A stretch of DNA of 64,000 nucleotides from the NCBI RefSeq assembly GCF_016703145.1, contig NZ_JADJCO010000005.1, positions 806,001 to 870,000 of the forward strand, in the 5' to 3' direction. Source of the DNA: Ottowia sp. GTDB lineage: Bacteria; Pseudomonadota; Gammaproteobacteria; Burkholderiales; Burkholderiaceae_C. Below, piece by piece: positions 8,019 to 16,633 of this stretch (positions are counted from its first letter, which is position 1; each line of letters starts with the position of its first letter). The notes below the pieces were generated by a model. It worked only from the letters and a program-made list of their open reading frames with translations, did no database searches and was not told the DNA's origin. The translations under genes were made by a program, and so were the position numbers.

Positions 8019-8369
8019 ATGAAGCACCCCATGGCCTGGATCGCCCTGCCCGCGCTGATCGCGGCCCAGGCCACGGCGGCGCAGACCGCCGCCGAACCCG
8101 ACCCCGCGCGGCAGGCCCGGCTGGTGCGCATGGTGCGGCAGGACTGCGGCTCGTGCCACGGCCTGCAGCTCACCGGCGGCCTGGGCCCCGCCCTCACCCG
8201 AGACACCATGGCCCCCCTGCCCCTCGACAGCCTCGCGGCCACCATCTACCACGGCCGCCCTGGCACGCCCATGCCGGGCTGGAAGAGCCTGGTCAGCGAG
8301 GCTGACGCGCGCTGGATCGCGCGCCGGCTGCAGGCCGGCTTTCCGCTCGAATCGGAGGCCGCGCGATGA
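8019..8369 (+). CDS. nirC: Periplasmic c-type cytochrome NirC
   Basis: This 116-residue protein has a signal peptide up to about residue 24 and a single heme motif CGSCH at 43-47, followed by GGLGPALTRDTM and HGRPGTPMPGW, which supplies the Met ligand. The small size and position between nirM and nirF identify NirC, which in other denitrifiers supports electron transfer to NirS during maturation. The stop codon overlaps the nirF start by 4 bp. Confidence 0.9.
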   Translation: MKHPMAWIALPALIAAQATAAQTAAEPDPARQARLVRMVRQDCGSCHGLQLTGGLGPALTRDTMAPLPLDSLAATIYHGRPGTPMPGWKSLVSEADARWIARRLQAGFPLESEAAR

Positions 8370-9562
8370 ACACCCGTCCTTGGCGCTGGGCCAGCGCCCT
8401 GCTCGCGGCCACCTTCGCGGCCGGCTGCGCCGCGCCACCCGCCACCTTCGTCGCGCCTCATCGCGGCAGCGGCGACCTGGGCCTGGTCATCGAGCGCGCC
8501 AGCGGCAGCCTGGGCGTGGTGGACACCAGCGCCAGACGCCGCCTGGGCACCATCGAGGGCCTGGGCGACCTGTCGCACGCCTCGGTGGTGTACGGGCGCG
8601 ACGGCGCGCGCGCCTACGTCTTCGGACGCGACGGCGCGCTGACCAGGGTCAACCTGCTCACCGGCCGCATCGAGGGCCGCGTGCGGCAGGCCGGCAACAG
8701 CATCGGCGGCGCCATCTCGCAGGACGGCACGCTGGTGGTGGCGCAGAACTACCAGCCCGGCGGCATCAAGGTGTTCGACGCGCGCACGCTCGCCCTGGTG
8801 GCCGACATCCCCGCCGTGGTGGACGGCAAGCCCTCGCGCGTGGTCGGCCTGGCCGACCTGCCGGGCAAGCGCTTCGTGTTCTCGCTGTTCGACGCCGGGC
8901 AGATCTGGATCGCCGACCTGTCCGACCCGGCCCGGCCCGCCCTCACCAGGTTCCTGGACATCGGCAAGCAGCCCTACGACGCGCTGGTCACGCCCGATGG
9001 CCGCCACTACATCGCCGGCCTGTTCGGCGAGGACGGCCTGGCCAAGATCGACCTGTGGGCCGAGCCGCCCAGGGTGGAGCGCATCCTGGCCGGCTACGGG
9101 CGCGGCGAGCAGCCGCTGCCCGTGTTCAAGATGCCGCACCTGCGCGGCTGGGCCGTGGCCGGGCGCCACGCCTGGCTGCCCGCCATCGGCCGGCGCGAGG
9201 TGCTGGTGGTGGACACCGCCACCTGGCAGGAAGTGGCGCGCGTGCCCGTCGCCGGCCAGCCGGTCTTCGTGATGGCGCGGCCCGACGGGCGGCAGGTGTG
9301 GGTCAACTTCGCCGTGCCCGACTACGACACGGTGCAGGTCATCGACACGCAGACGCGCGCCGTCGTCAAGACGCTCAAGCCCGGCAAGGCCGTGCTGCAC
9401 ATGGAGTTCACGCCGCGCGGCGAGGCGGTGTGGATCAGCGCGCGCGACGACCACCGCGTGTCGGTCATCGACACCCGCAGCTTCCAGACCCTGGCCGAAC
9501 TGCCGGCCCGATCGCCCAGCGGCATCTTCTTCAGCGCGCGCGCCGCGCGCAGCGGGTTTTGA
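8366..9562 (+). CDS. nirF: Heme d1 biosynthesis protein NirF
   Basis: This 398-residue protein is a beta-propeller relative of the NirS d1 domain, and is needed for late heme d1 assembly in the periplasm. The N-terminus WASALLAATFAAGCAAPP contains a lipobox with Cys21, so it is probably an anchored lipoprotein. The propeller is visible in GRDGARAYVFGRDGALTRVN and FTPRGEAVWISARDDHRVSV. It is translationally coupled to nirC by an ATGA overlap and followed 1 bp later by nirDL. Confidence 0.95.
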   Translation: MNTRPWRWASALLAATFAAGCAAPPATFVAPHRGSGDLGLVIERASGSLGVVDTSARRRLGTIEGLGDLSHASVVYGRDGARAYVFGRDGALTRVNLLTGRIEGRVRQAGNSIGGAISQDGTLVVAQNYQPGGIKVFDARTLALVADIPAVVDGKPSRVVGLADLPGKRFVFSLFDAGQIWIADLSDPARPALTRFLDIGKQPYDALVTPDGRHYIAGLFGEDGLAKIDLWAEPPRVERILAGYGRGEQPLPVFKMPHLRGWAVAGRHAWLPAIGRREVLVVDTATWQEVARVPVAGQPVFVMARPDGRQVWVNFAVPDYDTVQVIDTQTRAVVKTLKPGKAVLHMEFTPRGEAVWISARDDHRVSVIDTRSFQTLAELPARSPSGIFFSARAARSGF

Positions 9563-9563
9563 C

Positions 9564-10544
9564 ATGGACCTGGCCGCGCGCCTGCTGAACGAGGGCCAGC
9601 GCGGCTTTCCGCTGCTGCCCCGCCCATTCCACGCGCTGGCCCAGCGCTTCGGCGCCACGGAAGACGACACCCTCGCCGCCTGCGCCGGCCTGGCCGCGCG
9701 CGGCGCCATCAGCCGCGTCGGCGGCGTGTGGGCGCCCGGCGTGGGCGGCGCGGCGCTGCTGTGCGCCATGGCGGTGCCGCCGGCGCGCCTGGAGGCCGTG
9801 GCGGCGCTGGTGTCGGCCCACCCCGGCGTCAACCACAACTACGAGCGCGAGCACGCGCTGAACTTGTGGTTCGTGATGACAAATACCTCTTCAGCCGGCT
9901 TGGATAAAGCGCTGTCAGCTATCGAAAACGAAGCAAACCTGCCTGTCACCCGCCTGCGCATGGTGCGCCCCTACCGCATCGACCTGGGCTTCGACCTGCA
10001 CCGGCCCGCCACGGCGGGCGCCGCCCTCCAGCGCCGCGCCCCGCGCGTGCGGGACGCCGACCGCCCGCTGGCCGCCCTGGTCGAAGCCGGCCTGCCCCTG
10101 GTGCCCGAGCCCTTCGCCGCCTGGGCCGGCGAACTGCGCTGCCCCGCCGCCGACGTGCCGCGCCGCATCCAGTCCTGGCTGGACGCCGGCACGCTGCGCC
10201 GCTTCGGCTTGGTGGTGCGCCACCACGAAGCCGGCTACGCCGCCAACGCCATGACCGTGTTCGACGTGCCCGATGGCGCCGCCGACGCCTGCGGCGCCCG
10301 GCTGGCCGTGCAGCCCGGCGTCACCCTGTGCTACCAGCGCGAGCGCGCGGCCGGTTGGCGCTACAACCTGTACTGCATGGTGCACGGCCGCCACCGCGAC
10401 GAAACGCTGGGCCTGCTGCACGGCGCCATCGCCGGCGCCGGACTGGCCGGCTGGCCGCGCCAGGTGCTGTTCAGCCGCCGGCGCTTCAAGCAGACCGGGG
10501 CGCGCTACTTCCGCCCCTCGCCCGAGCCTCGCCATGCAGACTGA
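9564..10544 (+). CDS. nirDL: Siroheme decarboxylase NirD-NirL fusion (AsnC/Lrp-like)
   Basis: This 326-residue protein joins two AsnC/Lrp-type modules, each with a winged helix and a ferredoxin-like ligand domain. The first module has HPGVNHNYEREHALNLWFV (residues about 90-108) and the second QPGVTLCYQRERAAGWRYNL (about 252-271). These His/Tyr-containing signatures belong to the siroheme decarboxylases that convert siroheme to 12,18-didecarboxysiroheme for heme d1. Bases 9875-9940 encode MTNTSSAGLDKALSAIENEA, an AT-richer segment related to intergenic repeats elsewhere in the window; it keeps the frame open. The stop overlaps the next gene by 11 bp. Confidence 0.93.
   Translation: MDLAARLLNEGQRGFPLLPRPFHALAQRFGATEDDTLAACAGLAARGAISRVGGVWAPGVGGAALLCAMAVPPARLEAVAALVSAHPGVNHNYEREHALNLWFVMTNTSSAGLDKALSAIENEANLPVTRLRMVRPYRIDLGFDLHRPATAGAALQRRAPRVRDADRPLAALVEAGLPLVPEPFAAWAGELRCPAADVPRRIQSWLDAGTLRRFGLVVRHHEAGYAANAMTVFDVPDGAADACGARLAVQPGVTLCYQRERAAGWRYNLYCMVHGRHRDETLGLLHGAIAGAGLAGWPRQVLFSRRRFKQTGARYFRPSPEPRHAD
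9875..9940. repeat. GATAGCT-family repeat embedded in the nirDL reading frame
   Basis: Read on the minus strand this segment contains GCTTCGTTTTCGATAGCTGA, CAGCGCTTTATCC and later CGGCTGAAG. The stand-alone copy at 15800-15855 reads TTTTTGATAGCTGCCGGCGC and GGCTGGAGGCAAAAATGA, and the copy at 449-470 (reverse) has GCTTCGTATTTGATAGCT. The similarity and local drop in GC indicate that an intergenic element has become part of the coding sequence. Confidence 0.65.
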
Positions 10545-11568
10545 CGCGCCCGCACTCGCCCCATCCCCGCCCCGCCTGCCGCCCGGCATCGACCTGGACG
10601 ACGCGCGCCTGATCGACCGCCTGCAGCTCGACCTGCCGCTGACCGAGCGCCCCTTCACCGACGTCGCCGCCGAGCTGCGGATGGCCGAGGCGCCGCTGAT
10701 CGAGCGCCTGGGCCAGATGCTGGCCGCCGGCGTGCTCACCCGCTTCGGCCCGCTGTTCCACATCGAGCGCGCCGGCGGCCGCTTCATCCTGGCCGCGCTG
10801 CAGGTGCCCGAGGCCGATTTCGACCGCGTGGCCGCCCAGGTCAACGCCCTGCCCGAGGTGGCGCACAACTACCGGCGCGACCACGCGCTGAACATGTGGT
10901 TCGTGGTCGCCGCCGAAACGCCCGAATCCGCCTGGGCCGCCTGCGACCAGGTCGAGGCCATGACCGGCCTGCCCGTGCACGCCTTTCCGAAGGAGCGCGA
11001 GTACTTCGTCGGCCTGTACCTGCCGCTGCTGGCGCGCGGCCCCATTGCTGCTGCCGCCCCGCCCGCCGCGCCGCGCGCGCCCGTGGCACTGACCGCCTTC
11101 GACCGCGAGCTGATCGCCGCCACCCAGGCCGGCCTGCCGCTGGCGCCGCGCCCCTACGACAGCGTGGCCACCGTGCTGGGCTGTACCGGCGCGCAGGTGC
11201 GCGAGCGCCTGGCCGCGCTGCGGCGCGCCGGCGTGGTGCGCCGCATCGGCGCCGTGCCCAACCACTACCGCCTCGGTTACGTCGCCAACGGCATGAGCGT
11301 GTGGGACGTGGACGACACCCAGGTGGACCGCCTGGGCGAACTCATCGGCGGCTTTCCCGGCGTCAGCCACTGCTACCGCCGCCCGCGCAAGGCCGGCGTG
11401 TGGCGCTACAACCTGTTCGCCATGCTGCACGGCCACAGCCGGGGCGAGGTGCTGGCGCAGGCGGAGCAGGTCGCTGGGTTGCTGGGCGATGCGTGCCGAG
11501 GGCGGGACGTGCTGTTTTCGAGCGCGATCCTCAAGAAGACGGGGTTGAGGCTGCGGATGGCGATTTAG
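10534..11568 (+). CDS. nirGH: Siroheme decarboxylase NirG-NirH fusion (AsnC/Lrp-like)
   Basis: This 344-residue partner of NirDL also has two AsnC/Lrp-type modules: VAHNYRRDHALNMWFVVAA in the first and FPGVSHCYRRPRKAGVWRYN in the second, again with the His-x-Tyr/Arg signature of siroheme decarboxylases. The ATG at 10534 was chosen because it overlaps nirDL by 11 bp and starts directly before the first winged helix. NirDL and NirGH together form the decarboxylase for heme d1 synthesis. Fusion of the four ancestral genes into two is seen in several betaproteobacteria. Confidence 0.92.
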   Translation: MQTDAPALAPSPPRLPPGIDLDDARLIDRLQLDLPLTERPFTDVAAELRMAEAPLIERLGQMLAAGVLTRFGPLFHIERAGGRFILAALQVPEADFDRVAAQVNALPEVAHNYRRDHALNMWFVVAAETPESAWAACDQVEAMTGLPVHAFPKEREYFVGLYLPLLARGPIAAAAPPAAPRAPVALTAFDRELIAATQAGLPLAPRPYDSVATVLGCTGAQVRERLAALRRAGVVRRIGAVPNHYRLGYVANGMSVWDVDDTQVDRLGELIGGFPGVSHCYRRPRKAGVWRYNLFAMLHGHSRGEVLAQAEQVAGLLGDACRGRDVLFSSAILKKTGLRLRMAI

Positions 11569-11643
11569 GCCAAATCGATCACCAGCGCCTTCGAAGCAGC
11601 GGATCCAATGTGAAACAGATGCGTGTGCTGGGGCGCTCGGTAC

Positions 11644-11867
11644 TCAACTGATCGGCTCGGGTGGGTTGGCCGGCCGCTTGAACATCGCGGTGACTGGAAC
11701 GCTGGAGCAGCGAAAACCCATCGCCTCGAAGAATCCGCGCGAGTCGCCGTGTAGGAATCGACCGACCGCTCCAGAGCCTCGTGGCCGGGACGGCCCCAAC
11801 CCACTTCCGAGAAAAGCCGGGCAAGCTCTTCGCCCCCGGGCCTGGCCGATGAAATGCGGATGCCCAT
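11644..11867 (-). pseudogene. Decayed GNAT acetyltransferase fragment
   Basis: From an ATG at 11867 the minus strand encodes MGIRISSARPGGEELARLFS then EVGWGRPGHEALERSVDSYT, a normal GNAT N-terminus (GWG motif). A frame change near 11755 joins this to DSRGFFEAMGFRCSSV, then TAMFKRPANPPEP and a stop, the typical GNAT C-terminus. The central acetyl-CoA-binding core (about 70 residues) is missing, so an internal deletion removed function. It lies on the strand opposite to nirGH and immediately downstream of the flavodoxin gene. Confidence 0.7.
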
Positions 11868-11868
11868 G

Positions 11869-12360
11869 CTAAAACACCCCCGCCCCCAACCCCGCCGCCA
11901 GCCCCCCACCCAACTCGGCACAGCGCTCCAAATCCTCCGCGCCGATGACTTTCGGCGCCAGGATGCGTTCCGGCGTTTGGGCGTGGGTGCACACGATGAG
12001 GCCCGGCGCGACGGACTTCAGGCGCCAGCCGGTGCAGATGCGGTCCAGCTGGCGCAGGGCGTTGCTGCCATCGCTGCCGGCGCAGATCATAGCGGCGTAG
12101 GGGCGACCGTTGATGCGCTCCAGCACGGGGTAGTAGCAGCGGTCGAAGAAGTCCTTCATCAGGCCGGCGATGGCCGCCAGGTTCTCCGGCGCGGCGAAGA
12201 GGTAGCCGTCGGCGGCCAGCACGTCGTCGGGGCCGGCCTCCACGGCGCGCAGCAGGCGCACCGCCACGCCCTCCTGCGCGCGCGCTTCCCGCGCGGCGGC
12301 CTCGGCCATCTGGCGCGTGCCGCCGGTCAGCGTGTGGTAGACGATGAGCAGGGTCTTCAT
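11869..12360 (-). CDS. Flavodoxin / NAD(P)H-dependent oxidoreductase family protein
   Basis: This 163-residue protein starts MKTLLIVYHTLTGGTRQMAE, the FMN phosphate-binding loop of flavodoxin-like proteins, and has FAAPENLAAIAGLMKDFFDR and AMICAGSDGSNALRQLDRI segments typical of the NADPH-dependent FMN reductase/flavodoxin fold. The start at 12360 matches this N-terminus. The gene lies inside the nir cluster on the opposite strand and shares its upstream region with nirJ, including the Fnr/Dnr-type box at 12410-12423. A role as reductant for heme d1 radical chemistry is possible, but this is inferred only from position. Confidence 0.8.
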   Translation of the reverse strand: MKTLLIVYHTLTGGTRQMAEAAAREARAQEGVAVRLLRAVEAGPDDVLAADGYLFAAPENLAAIAGLMKDFFDRCYYPVLERINGRPYAAMICAGSDGSNALRQLDRICTGWRLKSVAPGLIVCTHAQTPERILAPKVIGAEDLERCAELGGGLAAGLGAGVF

Positions 12361-12409
12361 GGGCTGGTCGCGCCAGCGTAGCACGGCGCATCGGCGGACT
12401 GGCCCGGAA

Positions 12410-12423
12410 TTGATGCACATCAT
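12410..12423. promoter_or_regulatory. Fnr/Dnr box between the flavodoxin gene and nirJ
   Basis: TTGATGCACATCAT differs from the consensus TTGAT-N4-ATCAA only at the last base. It lies 60 bp before the GTG start of nirJ and 50 bp before the divergent flavodoxin start, so it could serve either gene or both. Confidence 0.7.
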
Positions 12424-12482
12424 GGGCCGCTGGGGGTGCGCCGCCTAGCATGGGACGCATTCCCTTCCATGGCTGTCACACC

Positions 12483-13712
12483 GTGTTCCGCATCTCCCAC
12501 TTCATGCACGAGCTGGCCCGCGCCGAGGCGACGGGCGTCTATCCCGCGCCGGCGCGGCGCGGCGGACCGCCCGGCCCGGTGGTCATCTGGAACCTCATCC
12601 GCCGCTGCAACCTGACCTGCAAGCACTGCTACGCCTTCTCGGCCGACCACGACTACCCCGGCGAGCTGAGCCGAGCGCAGGTGTTCGGCGTGATGGACGA
12701 CCTGAAGGCGTTCAAGGTGCCGGCGCTCATCCTCTCCGGCGGCGAGCCGCTGCTGCGGCCGGACATCTTCGAGGTGGCCGAGCGCGCCAAGGCCATGCGC
12801 TTCTACGTCGGCCTGTCCACCAACGGCACGCTCATCGACCAGCCGCTGGCCGCGCGCATCGCCGCCACGGGCTTCGACTACGTGGGCATCAGCCTGGACG
12901 GCATCGGCGCCACGCACGACAAGTTCCGCCGCCTGCAGGGCGCGTTCGACCGCAGCCTGAACGCCGTGCGCCACCTGCAGAAGCTGGGCGTGAAGGTGGG
13001 TCTGCGCTTCACCATGACCGAGCTGAACGCGCACGACCTGCCCCCGCTGCTGGCGCTGATGCGGGACGAGGGCGTGGACAAGTTCTACTTCAGCCACCTC
13101 AACTACGCCGGTCGCGGCAACATCCACCGCGGCCAGGACGCGCGCCACCTCGCCACGCGGCAGGCGCTGGACCTGCTGTACGACACCGCCTGGCGCGACG
13201 CCCAGGCCGGCGGCGCGCACGAGTACGTCACCGGCAACAACGACGCCGACGGCGTGTACCAGCTGATGTGGGTGCAGCGGCACCTGCCGCGCTGGACGGA
13301 GGCCGTGCGCCAGCGCCTGGTGCAGTGGGGCGGCAACTCGTCGGGCGTGAACGTGGCCAACATCGACAACGTGGGCGACGTGCACCCCGACACCATGTGG
13401 TGGCACCACACGCTGGGCAACGTGAAGGCGCGGCTGTTTTCCGACATCTGGCAGGACACCAGCGACCCGCTGATGGCCGGCCTGAAAAGCCGCCCGCGCC
13501 CCGTCACCGGCCGCTGCGGCGCCTGCGCGCACCGGGCCATCTGCGGCGGCAACACCCGCGTGCGGGCGCAGCAGGTGACGGGCGACCCCTGGGCCGAGGA
13601 CCCTGGCTGCTACCTGGACGACGCCGAGATCGGCGTGAGCAGCGGAGGCGAACGCCTGGCCACCACCGCGTTCAGCAGCCGGCGCAAGGTGGTACCGCTG
13701 GCGCAGGCCTGA
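12483..13712 (+). CDS. nirJ: Radical SAM heme d1 synthase NirJ
   Basis: This protein of about 409 residues is a radical SAM enzyme acting on didecarboxysiroheme in heme d1 synthesis. The CxxxCxxC cluster is CNLTCKHC, about 42 residues in, followed by ILSGGEPLLRPDIF and VGISLDGIGATHDKFR. The C-terminal SPASM-like region has CGACAHRAICGGNTRVRA and GCYL, for an auxiliary cluster. I chose the GTG at 12483 because homologues begin (M)FRISHFM; an in-frame ATG at 12450 would add 11 residues without similarity. Neither start has a strong ribosome site. Confidence 0.95.
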   Translation: MFRISHFMHELARAEATGVYPAPARRGGPPGPVVIWNLIRRCNLTCKHCYAFSADHDYPGELSRAQVFGVMDDLKAFKVPALILSGGEPLLRPDIFEVAERAKAMRFYVGLSTNGTLIDQPLAARIAATGFDYVGISLDGIGATHDKFRRLQGAFDRSLNAVRHLQKLGVKVGLRFTMTELNAHDLPPLLALMRDEGVDKFYFSHLNYAGRGNIHRGQDARHLATRQALDLLYDTAWRDAQAGGAHEYVTGNNDADGVYQLMWVQRHLPRWTEAVRQRLVQWGGNSSGVNVANIDNVGDVHPDTMWWHHTLGNVKARLFSDIWQDTSDPLMAGLKSRPRPVTGRCGACAHRAICGGNTRVRAQQVTGDPWAEDPGCYLDDAEIGVSSGGERLATTAFSSRRKVVPLAQA

Positions 13713-13740
13713 GCGGCTGGCGAGGCCCTCGGAGAAGGAC

Positions 13741-14136
13741 ATGGTGCCCATGGCGTTCAAGGCCGTCGCCATCTGGGCCGCCATTCTTCTGCTGGCGATC
13801 GCCAACGGCGCGCTGCGCGAGGCGCTGCTCATCCCGAAGATCGGCAGCCCTGCGGGCCTGGTGCTGAGCGGGCTGCTGCTTTGTGCGCTCATCCTGGCCG
13901 TCGCCTGCCTGTCGCTGCCGTGGCTGGGCGCCCGTGCGACGGCCGAGCTGATCTTCGTCGGATCGGGCTGGCTGGCATTGACCGTGGCGTTCGAGTTCTG
14001 CCTTGGCCTCCTGCAAGGCAAGACGCTGCCGGCCATCCTGGAAGCCTACACGTTCAAGGGCGGCAACCTGTGGCCGCTGGTGCTGCTGGTCACGGCCCTC
14101 GCGCCCTGGATCGCCGCCAGGGCCAGGGGGTGGTAG
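13741..14136 (+). CDS. Small four-helix membrane protein of unknown function
   Basis: This 131-residue hydrophobic protein has four likely membrane spans: around residues 5-25 (AVAIWAAILLLAIANG), 38-58, 68-88, and 110-128 (NLWPLVLLVTALAPWIAARA). The connecting segment CLGLLQGKTLPAILEAY may face the cytoplasm. It lies 28 bp after nirJ and 70 bp before nirN on the same strand, so it is probably co-transcribed with heme d1 genes. I recognise it only as a conserved membrane protein; no function can be assigned. Confidence 0.7.
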   Translation: MVPMAFKAVAIWAAILLLAIANGALREALLIPKIGSPAGLVLSGLLLCALILAVACLSLPWLGARATAELIFVGSGWLALTVAFEFCLGLLQGKTLPAILEAYTFKGGNLWPLVLLVTALAPWIAARARGW

Positions 14137-14206
14137 TTCATCAAGAAATCCGCTCCTGGCCGGCACCAGATCTGCGCCGGCAGCTCTTCTTTTGATAGTT
14201 TTCAGA

Positions 14207-15799
14207 ATGACAACCAACGCCCGCCTCCGCCGCCTGCTCGCCGCCGCGTGCGGCCTGCTGGCGGCCGGCCTACCCGCCCTCGCGGCCGACGACGCCACCC
14301 CCGTCGACACCGCCGCGCTCTACCGCCAGCACTGCGCCGCCTGCCACGGCGGGCAGCGGCTGGGCGGCATGGGTCCGGCCCTGCTGCCCGAAAGCCTGGC
14401 GCGGCTCAGGAAGCCCGAGGCGCTGAAGGTCATCCGCGACGGCCGCGCCGCCACCCGGATGCTGCCCTTCGGCGCCACGCTGGCGGCGGCCGAGATCGCG
14501 GCGCTGGCCGAATGGATCTACACCCCCGTGCAGCCCGCGCCGTCGTGGACCGACGCCGACATCGCCACCTCGCGCGTCGAGACGCCCGGCTGGCGCGGCT
14601 GGCCCGCGCGGCCGCAGTGGCGCGCCGACCCGATGAACCTGTTCGTCGTCGTCGAGGCGGGCGACCACCACGTGTCGCTGGTCGATGGCGACCGCTTCGA
14701 GCCCATCCACCGCTTCGCCAGCCGCTTCGCGCTGCACGGTGGCCCCAAGTTCACGCCCGACGGGCGGTACGTGTTCTTCGGCTCGCGCGACGGCTGGATC
14801 ACCAAGTTCGACCTGTGGAACCTGAAGACCGTGGTCGAAGTGCGCGCCGGCATCAACATGCGCAACATCGCCGTCAGCGGCGACGGCCAGTGGGTGATGG
14901 CCGCCAACTACCTGCCGCACACGCTGGCGCTGTTCGACGCCGACCTGAACTTGGTCAAGACCCTCGGCGCCCGCACGCTGGACGGACGCCAGTCCTCGCG
15001 CGTGTCGGCCGTGTACGACGCCGCGCCGCGCAAAAGCTTCGTGGTGGCGCTCAAGGACATCGCCGAGCTGTGGGAGATCAGCTACGACCCCAAGGCGCCG
15101 CCCATCCACGACGGCCTGGTGCACGACCACAAGCTGGGCGAGGCCATCGCCGCGCCGGGCTACCTGGGCGTGCGCCGCACGCCGCTGGACGAGCCGCTGG
15201 ACGACTTCTTCTTCAGCCCCGACTACGCCCATGCGCTGGGCGCCGCGCGCCCGCGCGCCGACGGCACGCCCTCGGGCCAGGTGGTCAACCTGGACGCGCG
15301 CCGCAAGGTGGCCACCTTGCCCATCGCCGGCATGCCGCACCTGGGCTCGGGCATCACCTTCGACTGGCAGGGCACGCGCGTGCTGGCCAGCCCCAACCTG
15401 AAGGACGGCCGCATCAGCGTGATCGACATGAAGACGTGGAAGCTGGTCAAGGACATCGCCACCCCCGGCCCCGGCTTCTTCATGCGCAGCCACGAGGCCA
15501 CGCCCTACGCCTGGACCGATTCGATGATGAGCCCGGCGGCCCGGGACACGCTCACCATCATCGACAAGCGCACGCTGGAGCCCGTGGCGGCGGTGCGCGA
15601 GCCGGGCAAGACGCTGGCGCACATCGAGTTCACCAAGGACGGCCGCCACGCGCTGGCCAGCCTGTGGGAGGACGATGGCGCCCTGATCGTCTACGACGCC
15701 GCCAGCTTCAAGGAAGTCAGGCGCCTGCCCATGAGAAAGCCCGTGGGCAAGTACAACGTGTTCAACAAGATCACGCGCTCGGAGGGCACGTCGCACTAG
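14207..15799 (+). CDS. nirN: NirN, cytochrome c / d1-propeller protein (dihydro-heme d1 dehydrogenase)
   Basis: This 530-residue protein resembles NirS in layout: a signal peptide ending near residue 27 (LPALAADD), a cytochrome c domain with CAACH at 43-47, then an eight-bladed d1-type propeller (FRASR..LHGGPKFTPDGRYV-like repeats and PGPGFFMRSHEATPYAWTDS). In Pseudomonas NirN oxidises dihydro-heme d1 in the last biosynthetic step and hands d1 to NirS. The ATG at 14207 gives a complete signal peptide. It is the last gene of the nir group and is followed by a repeat that may end transcription. Confidence 0.93.
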   Translation: MTTNARLRRLLAAACGLLAAGLPALAADDATPVDTAALYRQHCAACHGGQRLGGMGPALLPESLARLRKPEALKVIRDGRAATRMLPFGATLAAAEIAALAEWIYTPVQPAPSWTDADIATSRVETPGWRGWPARPQWRADPMNLFVVVEAGDHHVSLVDGDRFEPIHRFASRFALHGGPKFTPDGRYVFFGSRDGWITKFDLWNLKTVVEVRAGINMRNIAVSGDGQWVMAANYLPHTLALFDADLNLVKTLGARTLDGRQSSRVSAVYDAAPRKSFVVALKDIAELWEISYDPKAPPIHDGLVHDHKLGEAIAAPGYLGVRRTPLDEPLDDFFFSPDYAHALGAARPRADGTPSGQVVNLDARRKVATLPIAGMPHLGSGITFDWQGTRVLASPNLKDGRISVIDMKTWKLVKDIATPGPGFFMRSHEATPYAWTDSMMSPAARDTLTIIDKRTLEPVAAVREPGKTLAHIEFTKDGRHALASLWEDDGALIVYDAASFKEVRRLPMRKPVGKYNVFNKITRSEGTSH

Positions 15800-15855
15800 C
15801 TTTTTGATAGCTGCCGGCGCAATTCTCGCGCTGGCTGGAGGCAAAAATGATTCAG
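15800..15855 (+). repeat. Comamonadaceae-type intergenic repeat / possible terminator after nirN
   Basis: The stretch starts CTTTTTGATAGCTGCCGGCG just after the nirN stop and continues with GCGCTGGCTGGAGGCAAAAA. Two imperfect arms (CCGGCGC and GCGCTGG) can pair, giving a hairpin between the convergent nirN and dnr-like genes. This is the most complete stand-alone copy of the family in the window. Confidence 0.65.
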
Positions 15856-15893
15856 AATCTTCTCCCCCCACGGGGATAGGGCGGAAAGAACGG

Positions 15894-16598
15894 TCAGTGC
15901 GCTTGGTAGTTGGCCAGCCGCGCCGTGTCCGGAATGTGGATGTCGCGCTTGTCCACGTGGATCAGCCCGGCCGTCTCCAGTTCGTTCAGCACGCGCGAGA
16001 AGTATTCGGGCGTGAGCGACAGCCGCGAGGCGATGGCCGCCTTGCTCACCGGCAGCGACACCACCAGCGATTCGGACGCCGGCTCGCTCTCGCTCAGCTT
16101 GTCACCCAGCAGGTAGCCGATCACGCGCTGCACGCCGCTGTGCAGCGCATAGGCCTGCACGTCCTTGATCAAGCCGTGCAGGCGGCGCGACAGCCCCGCC
16201 AGCATGCGCAGCGAAAAATTGGGGCTGCGCTCGATCTCGCGCAGCACCGCGCCCTTGGGGATGGTGAGCAGCAGCGTGTCGGTCAGCGCCTGCGACGACA
16301 CGATGTAGGGCATGCCCATGAACATGATCGCCTCGGCGAAGGTGTGGCTCGGGCCGCACAGCTCGATCACCTTCTCCACCCCCGCCGGCGAGACGGCGAA
16401 CAGCTTGACCTGCCCGACCACCACCACGTGGAACTCGGCGCAGGGCTCGCCAGCGCTGAAGATAAGCCGGCCGCGCTCCATGCGGCGCAGGCTGCAGTCG
16501 GCCGCCATGCGGTGGCGCTCGTCCTCGCTCATGTTGGAGAACAGCGGCAAGGTGCCCAGGTAGCGGGGCAGATTGAATTTGTCCAGGCTCAGGGTCAC
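15894..16598 (-). CDS. Crp/Fnr family regulator, Dnr-like
   Basis: This 234-residue protein has a cyclic-nucleotide-like N-terminal domain (about 15-125), a long dimer helix, and a winged helix with LPVSKAAIASRLSLTPEYFS (about 180-199) and RVLNELETAGLIHV. It lacks the clustered N-terminal cysteines of oxygen-sensing Fnr, which together with its location fits the Dnr subgroup (NO-responsive regulators of denitrification). It lies 35 bp downstream of the truncated norD and so probably in the norQ transcript, behind the box at 18242. It is the likely factor for the boxes before nirS, nirJ and norQ. Ligand and subgroup are inferred. Confidence 0.85.
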   Translation of the reverse strand: MTLSLDKFNLPRYLGTLPLFSNMSEDERHRMAADCSLRRMERGRLIFSAGEPCAEFHVVVVGQVKLFAVSPAGVEKVIELCGPSHTFAEAIMFMGMPYIVSSQALTDTLLLTIPKGAVLREIERSPNFSLRMLAGLSRRLHGLIKDVQAYALHSGVQRVIGYLLGDKLSESEPASESLVVSLPVSKAAIASRLSLTPEYFSRVLNELETAGLIHVDKRDIHIPDTARLANYQAH

Positions 16599-16633
16599 GG
16601 CGGCGGCTCATCGAAGGGTGGGTGGGCACCAGT

